The position numbers and the translations under genes are program-made. From a virus, in the IMG/VR virus record IMGVR_UViG_3300046388_000092, positions 1 to 28,326 of that record: a stretch of 28,326 nt of DNA, one strand, 5' to 3'. The notes beneath the pieces were generated by a model. It saw only the letters and a list, made by a program, of their open reading frames with translations. It had not been told where the DNA came from and ran no database searches. Shown one piece after another: positions 1 to 10,900 of the stretch; the first letter of the stretch is position 1; every line of letters begins with the position of its first letter.

Positions 1-2
1 CA

Positions 3-464
3 AAGGACGGAGCGTTTCTGGAAAGTAATTCCCACGTTAACAGTGTGCAGCTCGCACAGCCTGTGGAGGAAGACACGGAGGTATGGGTAGGATTACCCTA
101 CACAATGAAGTATACCTTCTCTGAGCGACTATTTAAAGCTGCTGCGGGTCAAGGCAAGAGTCCCTCAAATGCCGCTAAGTTGATGTTGAAGAATGTGAGT
201 ATATTCTATAGCGACACAGCTGCGTTTGACGTTAAGGTGACACCTAAGTTCCGTGACACGTTCACCTCTTCGTTTACTCCTACTATTGTGGGATCTTCAA
301 CCATAGGAACACTAACGCTGGATAACGGTGCTTTTAGAGTTCCGCTCTTTACAAAAGCTAAGGAGACCGCTATAACACTTGAAAGTGAGAGTGCATTACC
401 TTGTGCTTTTCAATCCGCAGAATTTGAATCCTTTATCCACTCACGCTCTAACCGAATTACTTAA
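3..464 (+). CDS. Tail tubular protein B (T7 gp12-like), C-terminal part
   Basis: The reading frame is open to the left edge, so only the last ~153 residues are present. In T7-like phages gp12 forms the nozzle of the short tail, contacts tail tubular protein A and anchors the fibres. The fragment looks like the family's C-terminal beta-rich end: VGLPYTMKYTFSER, then alternating beta strands and a serine-rich end (FIHSRSNRIT). A GTG lies at position 45, but coding sequence continues upstream of it, so it is not the start. The tail fibre gene follows after 2 bases, which supports a tail role. The family assignment comes from remembered similarity of sequence and position. Confidence 0.82.
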   Translation, partial: KDGAFLESNSHVNSVQLAQPVEEDTEVWVGLPYTMKYTFSERLFKAAAGQGKSPSNAAKLMLKNVSIFYSDTAAFDVKVTPKFRDTFTSSFTPTIVGSSTIGTLTLDNGAFRVPLFTKAKETAITLESESALPCAFQSAEFESFIHSRSNRIT

Positions 465-466
465 TC

Positions 467-1429
467 ATGGCTCTATCTTATAATCAATCAACCGACCTGT
501 CGGACAATACCTTTTCGTTCTCGTTTGACTACATCAACCTCGAAGATGTTCACGCTATTGGACAACGCATCTCTGACGATATGTGGGTGCAACTCACTGT
601 AACCGCTCGTGACCCTGATGCTAAAACCGTAACCGTAAGTGACTCCCTTACACCTTATGACAAGGTACAGGTATATAGGCAGACTTCTATAGCTCCCCTT
701 GTGGACTTCCAGAACGGAGCAAGACTAACCGATCGGGACTTAGATAGTGCCTACCGTCAAGGCTTGTTTGCTGCTCAGGAAGTAGCAGAGAACGCTAACC
801 AAAGCACTCAGCGTGAAGACGTGGACACAGACCTTATCGCTAACGGCGCAATTAGCACACCTAAGATTGCCGACGGAGCTGTGACCGACCAGAAGTTAGC
901 TACGACGCTGGACCTGTCTACACACAGCGTTACCCTCGCTACAGGAGAGATAGGCGCATCAGAGCTGTCTGATGATGCTGTCGATAGTCAACACTTGGTG
1001 GACGGCTCCGTGGACAACGTTCACCTAGCTGGAAGTATTGACCTGACTACTAAGGTTACAGGGACGCTTCCTCAAGCTAACGGAGGCACAGGTGTTACTT
1101 CTATTCCCTTTTCCGTAAAAGCTGAGAGCAGTGAGGTTACTATATCCGCTGCTGGCACTGCTGACACCTTTACGCACGGCTTAGGACAAGTCCCTGAGTT
1201 CTTCAAAGTGTATCTGAAATGCACTACGGTTGCTAACGGTTATTCTGTCGGTGACATAATTGACGTTATTCAGGATACTAACGGTAATCGCTCTATAGCT
1301 GTTTCTGCTGACAGCACCGAAATCAGCATCAACCGAGCAGGCGATATTCACGTTGCTGATAAAGATACAGGTGCTAATGGAGCCATCACAACCTCGAACT
1401 ATAAGTTTATATTTAAGGCATACGCATAA
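467..1429 (+). CDS. Tail fibre protein with T7 gp17-type N-terminal anchor
   Basis: Predicted 320-residue tail fibre that attaches to the tail and contacts the host surface. Residues 1 to about 110 match the T7 fibre anchor domain in style: SYNQSTDLSDNTFSFSF near the start, YRQT, then LTDRDLDSAYRQGLFAAQEVAE. A low-complexity shaft follows (NGAISTPKIADGAVTDQKL and similar segments) with a PQANGGTG turn common in phage fibres. The last ~110 residues look like a small beta-rich tip. It is much shorter than T7 gp17 (about 550 residues). The ATG lies 2 bases after the gp12-like stop and has no Shine-Dalgarno sequence. Its place between the gp12-like and gp13-like genes differs from T7, where the fibre gene follows gp16. 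Confidence 0.88.
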   Translation: MALSYNQSTDLSDNTFSFSFDYINLEDVHAIGQRISDDMWVQLTVTARDPDAKTVTVSDSLTPYDKVQVYRQTSIAPLVDFQNGARLTDRDLDSAYRQGLFAAQEVAENANQSTQREDVDTDLIANGAISTPKIADGAVTDQKLATTLDLSTHSVTLATGEIGASELSDDAVDSQHLVDGSVDNVHLAGSIDLTTKVTGTLPQANGGTGVTSIPFSVKAESSEVTISAAGTADTFTHGLGQVPEFFKVYLKCTTVANGYSVGDIIDVIQDTNGNRSIAVSADSTEISINRAGDIHVADKDTGANGAITTSNYKFIFKAYA

Positions 1430-1430
1430 T

Positions 1431-1901
1431 ATGCTAATAAAAGAATACAGTAACGGTTGTAAAGCCGTACTAGCCACCGAGCAACACGCTAAAGAACTAG
1501 CACCATTCCTTCGTGGTTATGATCGCATGGAGGTTGGAGCATACGGTTTTACTGACTGTGAAGAGGCGTTGACCGCAGCACTGAAGAACGACGACATTAC
1601 TATTACCGCTTTAGATTCAGATGGTGTTCCGTTTGCCATGCTCGGCGTAGGGAATGCAGGAAAAATGCCTTACATCTGGTTACTTGGTAGTGATGCTGTG
1701 AAGGATAACTGGTACGTGTTTGCCAAAGCATCTAAACAATTTTTACCGCTCCTTATGAAGGACTACCCTATCGTAACAAACTTTGTTCTTAAAGACTACA
1801 AATCATCTGTAAGATGGCTGAAGTGGTTAGGCGCAAAGTTTATACGTGAAGTCGATTTCAATGGCGCACTCTTCTATGAATTTATAATTACTAAAGAATA
1901 A
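1431..1901 (+). CDS. Internal virion protein A-like (T7 gp13 / DUF2833 type, GNAT-like)
   Basis: A 156-residue protein in the slot normally held by T7 gp13. The segment VPFAMLGVGNAGKMPYIWLLGSDAV followed by KDYKSSVRWLKWLGAKFIREV resembles an acetyltransferase (GNAT)-like fold: strand, bulge, helix, then a helix with WLxxLGAKF. That pattern is what I recall of the DUF2833 / gp13-like phage family. A longer start at 1353 would lie inside the fibre gene, so I chose the ATG at 1431, 1 base after the fibre stop. The role is probably virion assembly or ejection. I cannot say whether any acetyltransferase activity remains. Confidence 0.7.
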   Translation: MLIKEYSNGCKAVLATEQHAKELAPFLRGYDRMEVGAYGFTDCEEALTAALKNDDITITALDSDGVPFAMLGVGNAGKMPYIWLLGSDAVKDNWYVFAKASKQFLPLLMKDYPIVTNFVLKDYKSSVRWLKWLGAKFIREVDFNGALFYEFIITKE

Positions 1902-1902
1902 T

Positions 1903-2421
1903 ATGGGACCATTAGCAATACCAATCGCAATCGCAGCGGGTGTCGCCCAAACAGGGCTATCTATAAAGAGCCAACGTGACGCAGCTAAGGCGCAGGAAAA
2001 ATATCAAGCAGCAGCTTCCAAGGCTGAGTCAGCAAGGGCGCAACAGCAAATGGGGGCTGAGCGTATTCAGCAAGCTTTTCAAAACGAAGAGCGAGCTAAA
2101 GAAATTCAAAACGCAGCTCGTAAAGCCGATGAAGCACGAGCCAGAGCAAGAGTATCTGCTGGAGAAGCGGGTGTAGCTGGTACGAGCGTTGATGCATTGT
2201 TAAATGATTTCAGCCGACAAGAAGCAGCTTTTCGCTTTGGACTACAACGGCAAGGCGAACAAATGGACGTATCTCGTGAGCTTCGATTAAAAGATATGGG
2301 GCTTCAATCTTACAATACCCAAATCTCTATCAATAAGCCTATCAAACAACCTGACTATGCTGGGGCTATTGCTTCGGGCATATCCACTGGTCTTTCTATC
2401 TATAGCACTAAAACTCCGTAA
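1903..2421 (+). CDS. Internal virion protein B (T7 gp14-like)
   Basis: A 172-residue protein. In T7, gp14 is ejected first and is thought to form an outer-membrane pore for DNA entry. Here the N-terminus is hydrophobic (PLAIPIAIAAGVAQTG, residues 3-18). A long Ala/Gln/Glu/Lys-rich helical segment follows (about residues 20-95, probable coiled coil) with a small GEAGVAGTSVDALL element near 88-101 that is typical of the family. The C-terminus has a short small-residue stretch (YAGAIASGISTGLSIYST). Its length is near T7 gp14 (196 aa). The start lies 1 base after the gp13-like stop, and its stop overlaps the next ATG by one base. Position and composition make the call fairly secure. Confidence 0.82.
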   Translation: MGPLAIPIAIAAGVAQTGLSIKSQRDAAKAQEKYQAAASKAESARAQQQMGAERIQQAFQNEERAKEIQNAARKADEARARARVSAGEAGVAGTSVDALLNDFSRQEAAFRFGLQRQGEQMDVSRELRLKDMGLQSYNTQISINKPIKQPDYAGAIASGISTGLSIYSTKTP

Positions 2422-4952
2422 TGGCTAAACAAACTTTAAAATCCTTATTAGGCGCATCTGACGAACGAGAGCAGGTCGAACTAAACCTCGACGATGCCAC
2501 GTTCCGTGCGCCTCGTGTTCAAGCTGGACAGTATAGCGTACGTGTACAGCAAACCCTTAGTGCTGGGGAGTCTACCGCAGGGCAACTAGCAAATTCATTA
2601 GGGCGTTATGCTGGTCCTATAGCTCGCCAGTATCAAAGCATTGAAACACAGCGTCAGGAAGAGTTTGCTGATATTGCTGGGTTGTTTACTAATGAAGAAG
2701 CTGCTGCTATTGTGGCGGGAGACACCACGAAGGTAAGAGAATCACTAGACACTACTATCAATGCGTTAGATTCTAGACAGCGTAAGAAAGCTCTAAAGTT
2801 TGTTGAGAACCCTGCTAACTACATCCGTGCCTCTCGTGTGCTGGGTCAGAAGATTGCTAATCAATACAATCTAGACCTGATTCAAAATAAGGATCAGTAC
2901 GTCAATAGCGAAGAAGACATGGGGACGCTCCTTAAAAACACAAGGGACGACGTCATTAAGAACAACAACCTGTCGGGCTATTCCTTGGAAGGCTTCTTGG
3001 ACTATGCCAATAGGTACGATCAGAAGCATCTCCCTGTATTACAAACTGCTCGTGATGAGGTAACTGAGACTAACTATATTACCAACAGTGTTGATTCGAT
3101 TGTCGGACAAGCTGAAGGTGTTGAGGATGTTAACTTCACTGAGGTAGCATCTTCGTTCAGTGAGCTGTTTCAAGCCTACACTCCAGCAGAGCAATCCCAA
3201 TATCTCGAAACTACTATCGACCGCCTATTGGCTAAGGGTGACTATGACACTGCTTCCAAGTTCGTAGGCTGGATGGCGACGGACGAGAACGGTTTGTTGG
3301 TAGGCAATGCTGCGCTACCTGAAGGCACATTTAACCTTCTTAATGAGAAGATTGAAAAGCACCAGATAGATCGGGAAAACTTTGAACAAAAACAACAGCA
3401 GTCGTTCCTCGCCGAGAACAATGAAGCTATTCAACTTGCTGTTGCTGACCTTAACGAAGGCAAAGCTGTAGAGAATATCACGCTTAGCTTCGGACCTGAG
3501 ACACAAGTTGAAGTTAATCTGAAAGGCGTAAAAGAACCTGTAGAACTTTTAGAACGTGCTAGATCCGCAATTTACAGCGCAGAGCTGGAGCCTGAGACTA
3601 ACAAAGGCGGGATGTATGCCTCGCTAACGAAACAGATTGAATCCTTAGAAACCGACAACATCAACCGATACAATCGTCTTGGTGTTACTCAGCTTATGCA
3701 AGAGTTCCAAAGCAGCCTTACCCTTGAGGTAGCTGGAGAGAACGTCTTAGGCTTGACCAATGACCAAGCTCTGGAAATGCGTTTCAAAGCCGAGCAACGC
3801 CTACGAGACGGTCTTGACGAGATTCAAAGGGACAACGAAAAGTATCCTACGATGGAAGACAAAGTAACGGCACAGCTTCGTTTAGTGGAGCAGACACGTC
3901 TTGAGTTAAGTCAGTCTTCTATAGAGATGTTCAAGACTTACAATGACACCACTCGTGTTCTTAAAGTACAAGATCGTGTTGGGCTAGGTGTTAATGGTTC
4001 ATTTGTTCCGCAGTTCTCCGCTACCCTCAGAAAGGCATTGACGGATCCGCTAACAAATATGCCTCCTACTGCTGCGGAATTGAAAGAAATAAACGCTCTG
4101 GCAAAGACAGAACGTGACCGTCTTCTAGAAGCTACCAGAGAGATAATGACTGCTCCTTATAGCGAGGAAGAACGTAAAGACCCTCGTCTTGCTTTTGAAA
4201 ATCGTCAGCGTCAGATCGATGATTTGATAGACGAGAGTATCAGTGATGCTATTGATGCTAGAACAGAAGAACAACAAATGGCGTCTACTACACCTAGTAA
4301 GCAACAAGAACAAGCAAAAGCACAGCCAAGAGATTTAACTAAACCAAACGGTCGCTTGAGATATGTTCCGAATTATGATGGTGCTGTCAGCGACCGTCCT
4401 AACGGCTATCAACAGGATGGAATCTTGTTCCACCCCGACGGACAAAACTATCGTGGTAAATTTCCTTCTGGCGTTCTCTATAACGAAGGCGTAATGCGAG
4501 ACAGCAAGTATAAGCGACGTGCTGAAAACTTAGACAAACTCAGAACCAAAGTTATCGAGCAAGTTGAAGGCGAGCGTCGTATCGTATTAGCAGACCCTCG
4601 TGAGAAACGTGTTGGTATTTCGTATACAGCGGAAAAATATATGGAAGCTCTTTACGGACAACGTACCGCTATTGACGCAGGACCAGCAATAACCGTAGAT
4701 GAAATACGAGCTGGGATGTTGGAAGGTAAAATTCCATTTGACCCTACCAAGATTAGGTTTAATGCTTTCCCTGTTCTTTCTCCTGAGATGATAAACAATC
4801 CCGATCAATATGAAGATGTAATATTAGATTATGCGTCGGCTTTAAACGTCCCAAGAGAACAAGTACCTGCGTTTCTGTACGCACAAGCACAAGCCCTCTC
4901 AAGCAGAGGTATAATTTTCAAAACAACTATCAATACTCAAATAGAAGAATAA
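2421..4952 (+). CDS. Internal core protein (T7 gp15-like)
   Basis: An 843-residue protein between the gp14-like and gp16-like genes. T7 gp15 (747 aa) is a core protein that, with gp16, spans the periplasm during ejection. This protein is long, mostly helical and rich in Gln, Glu and Asp, with no signal peptide or membrane segment. Around residue 620 it has a Gln-rich linker (TEEQQMASTTPSKQQEQ) that probably separates a helical tube part from the C-terminal part. The start overlaps the gp14-like stop by one base (TAATG). The call rests mainly on gene order, size and composition, because gp15 proteins diverge quickly. Confidence 0.78.
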   Translation: MAKQTLKSLLGASDEREQVELNLDDATFRAPRVQAGQYSVRVQQTLSAGESTAGQLANSLGRYAGPIARQYQSIETQRQEEFADIAGLFTNEEAAAIVAGDTTKVRESLDTTINALDSRQRKKALKFVENPANYIRASRVLGQKIANQYNLDLIQNKDQYVNSEEDMGTLLKNTRDDVIKNNNLSGYSLEGFLDYANRYDQKHLPVLQTARDEVTETNYITNSVDSIVGQAEGVEDVNFTEVASSFSELFQAYTPAEQSQYLETTIDRLLAKGDYDTASKFVGWMATDENGLLVGNAALPEGTFNLLNEKIEKHQIDRENFEQKQQQSFLAENNEAIQLAVADLNEGKAVENITLSFGPETQVEVNLKGVKEPVELLERARSAIYSAELEPETNKGGMYASLTKQIESLETDNINRYNRLGVTQLMQEFQSSLTLEVAGENVLGLTNDQALEMRFKAEQRLRDGLDEIQRDNEKYPTMEDKVTAQLRLVEQTRLELSQSSIEMFKTYNDTTRVLKVQDRVGLGVNGSFVPQFSATLRKALTDPLTNMPPTAAELKEINALAKTERDRLLEATREIMTAPYSEEERKDPRLAFENRQRQIDDLIDESISDAIDARTEEQQMASTTPSKQQEQAKAQPRDLTKPNGRLRYVPNYDGAVSDRPNGYQQDGILFHPDGQNYRGKFPSGVLYNEGVMRDSKYKRRAENLDKLRTKVIEQVEGERRIVLADPREKRVGISYTAEKYMEALYGQRTAIDAGPAITVDEIRAGMLEGKIPFDPTKIRFNAFPVLSPEMINNPDQYEDVILDYASALNVPREQVPAFLYAQAQALSSRGIIFKTTINTQIEE

Positions 4953-4953
4953 C

Positions 4954-7900
4954 ATGGCATTAGGTTTTAAAGTAGACAAGTTCCTAGATTCTGAGGAAAA
5001 CCAACAAGAAGTACTAGGTTTACAGCCCGAAGACCCAAGCGTAATAGCCGACGTTGCTGCTGCTCCGTTCCGAGGCATCGAGGGCGCAATTCAAAGCACC
5101 TATAACTTTGCTGACTTCGTTCTTCGTGACGCTCTGCCTGACTATGACAATCGCTTCCTTGGGAAGTCAGAGACCATAGCTGGTAGCCTTGTTGAAGGCG
5201 TAAGCCAATTCCTTGTACCCTATGCTGGTATTGCCAAAGGTGTTAAGGCTGCATCGCAGCTTGGACGTGTGGGTAAAGCTTTCACACGTAAGAACAAGAA
5301 AGGTAAGGATGTCCTGAACTGGAAAGGTATTCTAGCCTCTGAGACCGCTACTGACTTCATTGCATTCGATGCACAGGAAGAACGCTTGTCTAACCTTATC
5401 AACTCGTTCCCTGCTCTTCGTAACCCTGTCACAGAGTTCCTTGAGGCTAAAGAAGATGATGGTGAGATTGAAGGACGCCTCAAGAACAGTCTTGAAGGTC
5501 TAGGTCTTACTGGAGCTGTTGGTGGTATGATTGTTGGACTCAAAGCTCTGCGTAAGAATCGTAGAGGCGAAGACGGTGGTTCGTACCTACGTGAGAACCA
5601 AGGAGCGTTTCAAATGCGAAACTTTAATTCAGTATCAAGCTACAATGCCTTTAGCCCGTCTATGCGAGCCTTAGAGCAACTTAAAGGAGATGATGACATT
5701 TTCTTACACCAAGCTGTTGAAAAAATTAGCCAAGCTGGTGGTGGCGTTCGTGGTGTTGCGGAAGAGTTAAAATGGATCGGAATAGATAACGTAGATAAGC
5801 TAAAAGAAATGGCAGATCCTGAAGACATCGTTGGGAATAAAATAACGAAAGAAGGATTAAAGAAAATAGTTGATCGTAACCAGCTTCATTTACGTCTCAA
5901 CGAACAAGCCCCTAGTTTAACTTATTCCACATTTAAACAAGAAGGTGGAGATAACTATAGAGAATTTACGTTAGATATTACGGATGAATATACAGGGCGA
6001 GAAGTCGCTGAAAAGAAAAAAGCTTTAGATGAGCTTGGTACTTACAAGCCTCACTATGATACATCAGCCAGACGTAAAGGAGGAGAAAATCTTCTTCATT
6101 TTCGAACAACGGACAGAACCGATACTACTGGTAATAAAATTCTATATGTAGAAGAGTTACAATCAGATTTCATACAAGGGCTAAATCAAGGACGTAGAAA
6201 AGACGAAGCCTATAAAGGCATCAATGAACCCGCTCCGTTACAGAAAAGCTACGTTGGTTCTTCTATGCGTATGATTATACAGATGGCTGCGTCTGAAGGA
6301 TATGATGCCGTTGCGTTCCCAAAAGGTTTTGAAGTTGCTGACTTGTATAATGTAAAGATTGATAACCTAACACTTAATAACATTGCTGAAGATGGATCTT
6401 ATTCCTTTAAGATAACTAAAAAAGGACAAACAGAAGACAAAGTTATTAAGGCTGCGGAGTTAGATACTACTTTTGGTAAAAAGGCTGCGGAAGATATTCG
6501 CACTATGAAAGTAGGAGAAGAACGTAATGACTACAATGTGTCTGTTCCTGCTGCTCCATTTATCAACCAATATGATAAAGCAATGCCGAAAGAATTAAAT
6601 CGATTTGCAAAATCTTTTGGTGCATCAACCAACGTTGAAAAAGTATCTCGAAAAGCCGAAGGTGATGTCATTACAGATATTGAAGGCGTTGAACGGATGC
6701 TTCAGAAATACGGAGCAAATTATAATAAAGTAGACGAAGCATCGTTGTATGACTTTGTTGGTTTAGAAAACCCTGTAATGAAAATAAGGGCAAAGCGAGG
6801 AGGACGACCACTCGACTACCAAGAAGGTATGCTTGAGGCGCTTGAAGACTTTGCTATCACTCGTTTGAATCTCGATGAGCGTGAATTAAGAGACGTTATC
6901 GAAGCTGAAGAAGGTTGGGGTGTTGTTTCTTATGTTGATGAGAATGTCATGGAGCCTAACTTAGCTAGAGACTTCGCAAACTTCTTGGTTGAAAAATACG
7001 ACATAGCTGAAGGTGCTGTGTTCGCTCCAGCAAAGGAAGCACATTACATCAACATCAATGATGGTATGAAAGAGTCCGTTGCTAACGGTGTATCCATGTG
7101 GGGACTCCGCACCAAAGGCATGACAGACCGTGTTGGACGTATTAAGGATCCTGAACTAGAATCAGCTTTAGGGCTACGTGAAGTAGACAACATCAGTAAT
7201 CTGGATGCATTGGAGATGGAAGAACTAGCCACTAAGATTGAAGGCTACGATTCTCCTATCCCAGCTACGGATGCTAACACTAATGTAGGCTACGCACTAG
7301 AGCGTCTTGCTGCTAACGGTTCTACTGCTGAGACCAAACGTCTTGCTGCTGCGCTCAATAAATTATATGAGGGCGACGAAGACACGCTTAATGCTACCAT
7401 CCAAGCATTCTTTGGTAAGAAGGCTGCTGGGGCGTACAATGCTACCTCGAACAACATTGACCTGTACACCAACCGTACGGGCATCGCAGCAGGTGAAGTA
7501 GATCCTAAACAAGTGTTCGGTGAGTCTACGCTACTCCACGAAATCATTCACGCCTCTGTTGTCACTAAGATACCACCTGAGATTTCTGCTGCTCGTACCG
7601 ACCTTACTGGTATGCGCTACATGAACAGGGTTCGGAAGATGATGGACGACCCCAAGGTAGATGAACCTGTTCGCAACATCCTCAAAGTCTACTCCAACGC
7701 TGTAGACAACCTTCCTGAGAAACACGCTAATATGTTGAATCACTTCAACAACCCTAATGCGTATGGTAAGAAGTTTGGTGAGGACAGCGTAGACGAGTGG
7801 TACGGCTTTACTAACATCGACGAGTTCATTGCTGAGGCGATGTCTAATCCTACCTTCCAGAACTTCCTGAAGGGTCTTCCAAGTGAGCAAAACAAGAATC

Positions 7901-10900
7901 TGTTCGAACGCTTGATGCAAGTCCTTAAAGAACTTGTTGGCGTTGAAGGTAAAGGTACAGCGTTTGAAGACGTAGTGTCTGCTTACTCTGACTTAGTGAC
8001 CAAGCAAAAGAAACGCTACGGAGCTGTGGACTATGTTCCAGACTACCAGCGTCGGATGTATGGTACTCGTAGTAGCCGTGCGTTCGCACAGAAGAACGAA
8101 CGAAGCAAGAGCCAAGAAATACAAACCGCTGCTGGTGATATTGAAGTTACCCTTGATGATATTCCAAGAGGTGGAAAGATTGCATTGAGTGGTGTTGAAA
8201 ACTCCCTTAACCGAGTTGAGACAACTAACGACCTTGGTGAACTGCTCGCTGCTGCTGAAAGCAAAGTAGAAGCAGAGCTACGTGCGAACCCCAGCCTCAA
8301 GCCAGAGAGCTTGGAGAAAGGCGGTATCATACAAGCTGCTCAACGATTCAGCGAGCTGACAGGGACTAACAAAGACCTCATTGACTCAGAAGTTAATGCT
8401 GCTGGCAAGGACGCTAATGAGCTACGACGCATCGCTTCTCGTATGTATACAGTGGAATCACTGGCTGCTGGACAAGCTGATATTGTATTCACAAAGGCTC
8501 AAGAGATTAGCCAAAAGGGAACAGGTGTTACTGACGCAGACAAAGCCGTTATGGTTGGTGAGCTGAAGAAAATGCTTCACCTTGTTGCTGCTGGTTCTAA
8601 CCTTCGTCGTGGCTTCGGTCAGGGCTTGCAGTCCACACAGTTCAAACGTGTGCGTCTGTCGCTGTCTGATGTAGAGCTACGTTCTAAAGAGATTCTTAAC
8701 GAGTTCATGGCTAACAACACTTCTGGTAGCTTTGAGACTCTCGTGAACCGTATCCTCCTTGCAGGTGACTCCGACGACCTTATCCAACGTACGCTTGGTA
8801 TTACTAAGCAAGCTCGTAATAGCGATCCTAAAGGATTCATGGAGAAGGCTCAGAACTGGTACGTAAACTCACTGCTGTCTGGTCCCCGCACCTTCATGAA
8901 GAATGCGGTTGGTAATATGATTGCACAGACTCTGTTGCAAGTAGAGACTGCTGTTGGTGGTGTCTTTGTTAACAAGGCTATCACTAAGCACGTCCTCAAG
9001 GAAATGGCTACCCTAGAGTCCTTCCGTGAAGGTATGAGTTTCTTCCTCAAGGCTTACAAGCTGGATGAGCAGATGCTCGACACTGGACGTTCGCCTCTTG
9101 AGAACACTGCTCGTACTGAGCGTCCGTTGTACTTTGAGAATGCTGCACCTGAGCAGACCATGCGACAAGCCTTCAACTGGTTCGGTGAGAACGTAGTCAA
9201 CATCCCGACTAAGCTGCTGCTATCTATGGACGAAGTGTTCAAGCAGTCCATGTTCCGTCAGAATGCCAAGCTTGAGTTCACGCTCAAGGGCATGAAGCTG
9301 GGTATCAAAGACCCTGACGAACTGGCTGAGTACGTGGCTAAGGGTCTCGATACTGTCCTTGTTGATGGTGAACGAGCCTTCGGTAACACTGGTATCATTA
9401 AGTATGCTCAGGATGTCGTAGACACGATGGATGCTGACGCTGTTAAAAAGGGTGGCAAACGTATGCTACCCTCTGAGCGTGGTGCTAAAGTCCAAGAGGT
9501 TATCAACGAGCAAACACAGATGCGAGCCGACAAACTGAAGTCCATCGAGGACGGAGGTCTTGGTATCGAGAACCTTGCAGAGCTTGATAACATCTCTGCT
9601 CGTTCCTTGGAACACGCTCGCTACGGCACGTTCACTAACGACGCTGGTAAGGCTGCTGAACTCGCACAAGCTATTGTACAGACTGTGCCGTTCATGAAGT
9701 TCATCTTCCCCTTTGTTCGTACCCCGATCAATATTCTCAAGTTCTCCTTTGACCGTGCAGCCTTTGCTGCTCCTGAACTTAGTCGTAATGTCTTGGCACG
9801 TATGCCAGATATGCCGATGATTAAGGACGCACAGCAACGCATCCGTCAAGAGCTGGACAGCCGTGACCCAATCGAACGCTCCAGAGCAATCGGTAAGCTG
9901 AGTACGTCAGCAATGATTAACGCTACTCTGTTGTACATGATTACGTCTAATCGTGACCTCCTTACTGGTGGTGGACCCGCTGACCGTAACCAACTCAAGA
10001 CTCTTGAGCAAGCAGGATGGCAACGCTACTCCTTTAAGGTCGGTAACAAGTATGCATCGTTCTCTGGTCTTGACCCAATCGGTACTCACTTCGGTATCCT
10101 TGTTGACTTGGTTGAACAGTTAGATGACGGCAACGAGCTTAATACTACGCTCGCTGAACAAGTCTTCGCTGCTGCTACTATCTCCATGACTCGTAACTTG
10201 ACTGAGAAGTCATACCTCGCTGGTCTTACGCTTCTGTCTGACGCACTGTCTGACCCTGAGAATCGTATGGAGTCCATGATTAACAACCTTGCTGGTGGAT
10301 TCGTTCCTAACATCCTGTACCAAGGTCAATCACTTGGTGGCGATACTACCACTCGTGAAACTCGTAACCTTGCTGACGCTGTTCTCAAGAAGCTTCCTAT
10401 CGGTAACTCTCGCCTCGACCCGAAGCGTAATCTCCTTGGTGAGCCTATCATTGCAGAACAAGTACCGTTTGTTGGTCCATTCAATCCTTCACGCCTATCA
10501 ACTCGTGACGGAGATACTGTCTTCGAAGAGTTGGCACAGCTTGAGCATGGATTTACCAATCCTCGTCCGAAGCTGGAACGTCTCATCGACCTTGACGAAT
10601 ATATCAATGAAGGTGGACAGACAGCTCATGACCGTCGCCTAGAGCTTATGGGTACAACCAAGCTCCGTGGTAAAACACTGCGACAGTCGCTGGAACAACT
10701 TATCAAGAGAAAGCAATACCAGAACCTTAGCACCTTCTCTGAGGGTGGATTCAAGAGTCCTCGTGTTGATGTCCTGAACCGTGTTATCAGTAAGTACCGT
10801 ACGGCTGCTCTACACAAGATGTTTGAAGAGTTCCCTGAAGTACGTCAGAAGTACATGGACATTAAGAAAGCTAAGTACTTGGCAAAGCGTGGAGAAGACG

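Noticed and set aside
10289-10642. 117-residue + strand frame inside the gp16-like gene
   Set aside because: Out of frame within a long, clearly coding gene; no features of its own.
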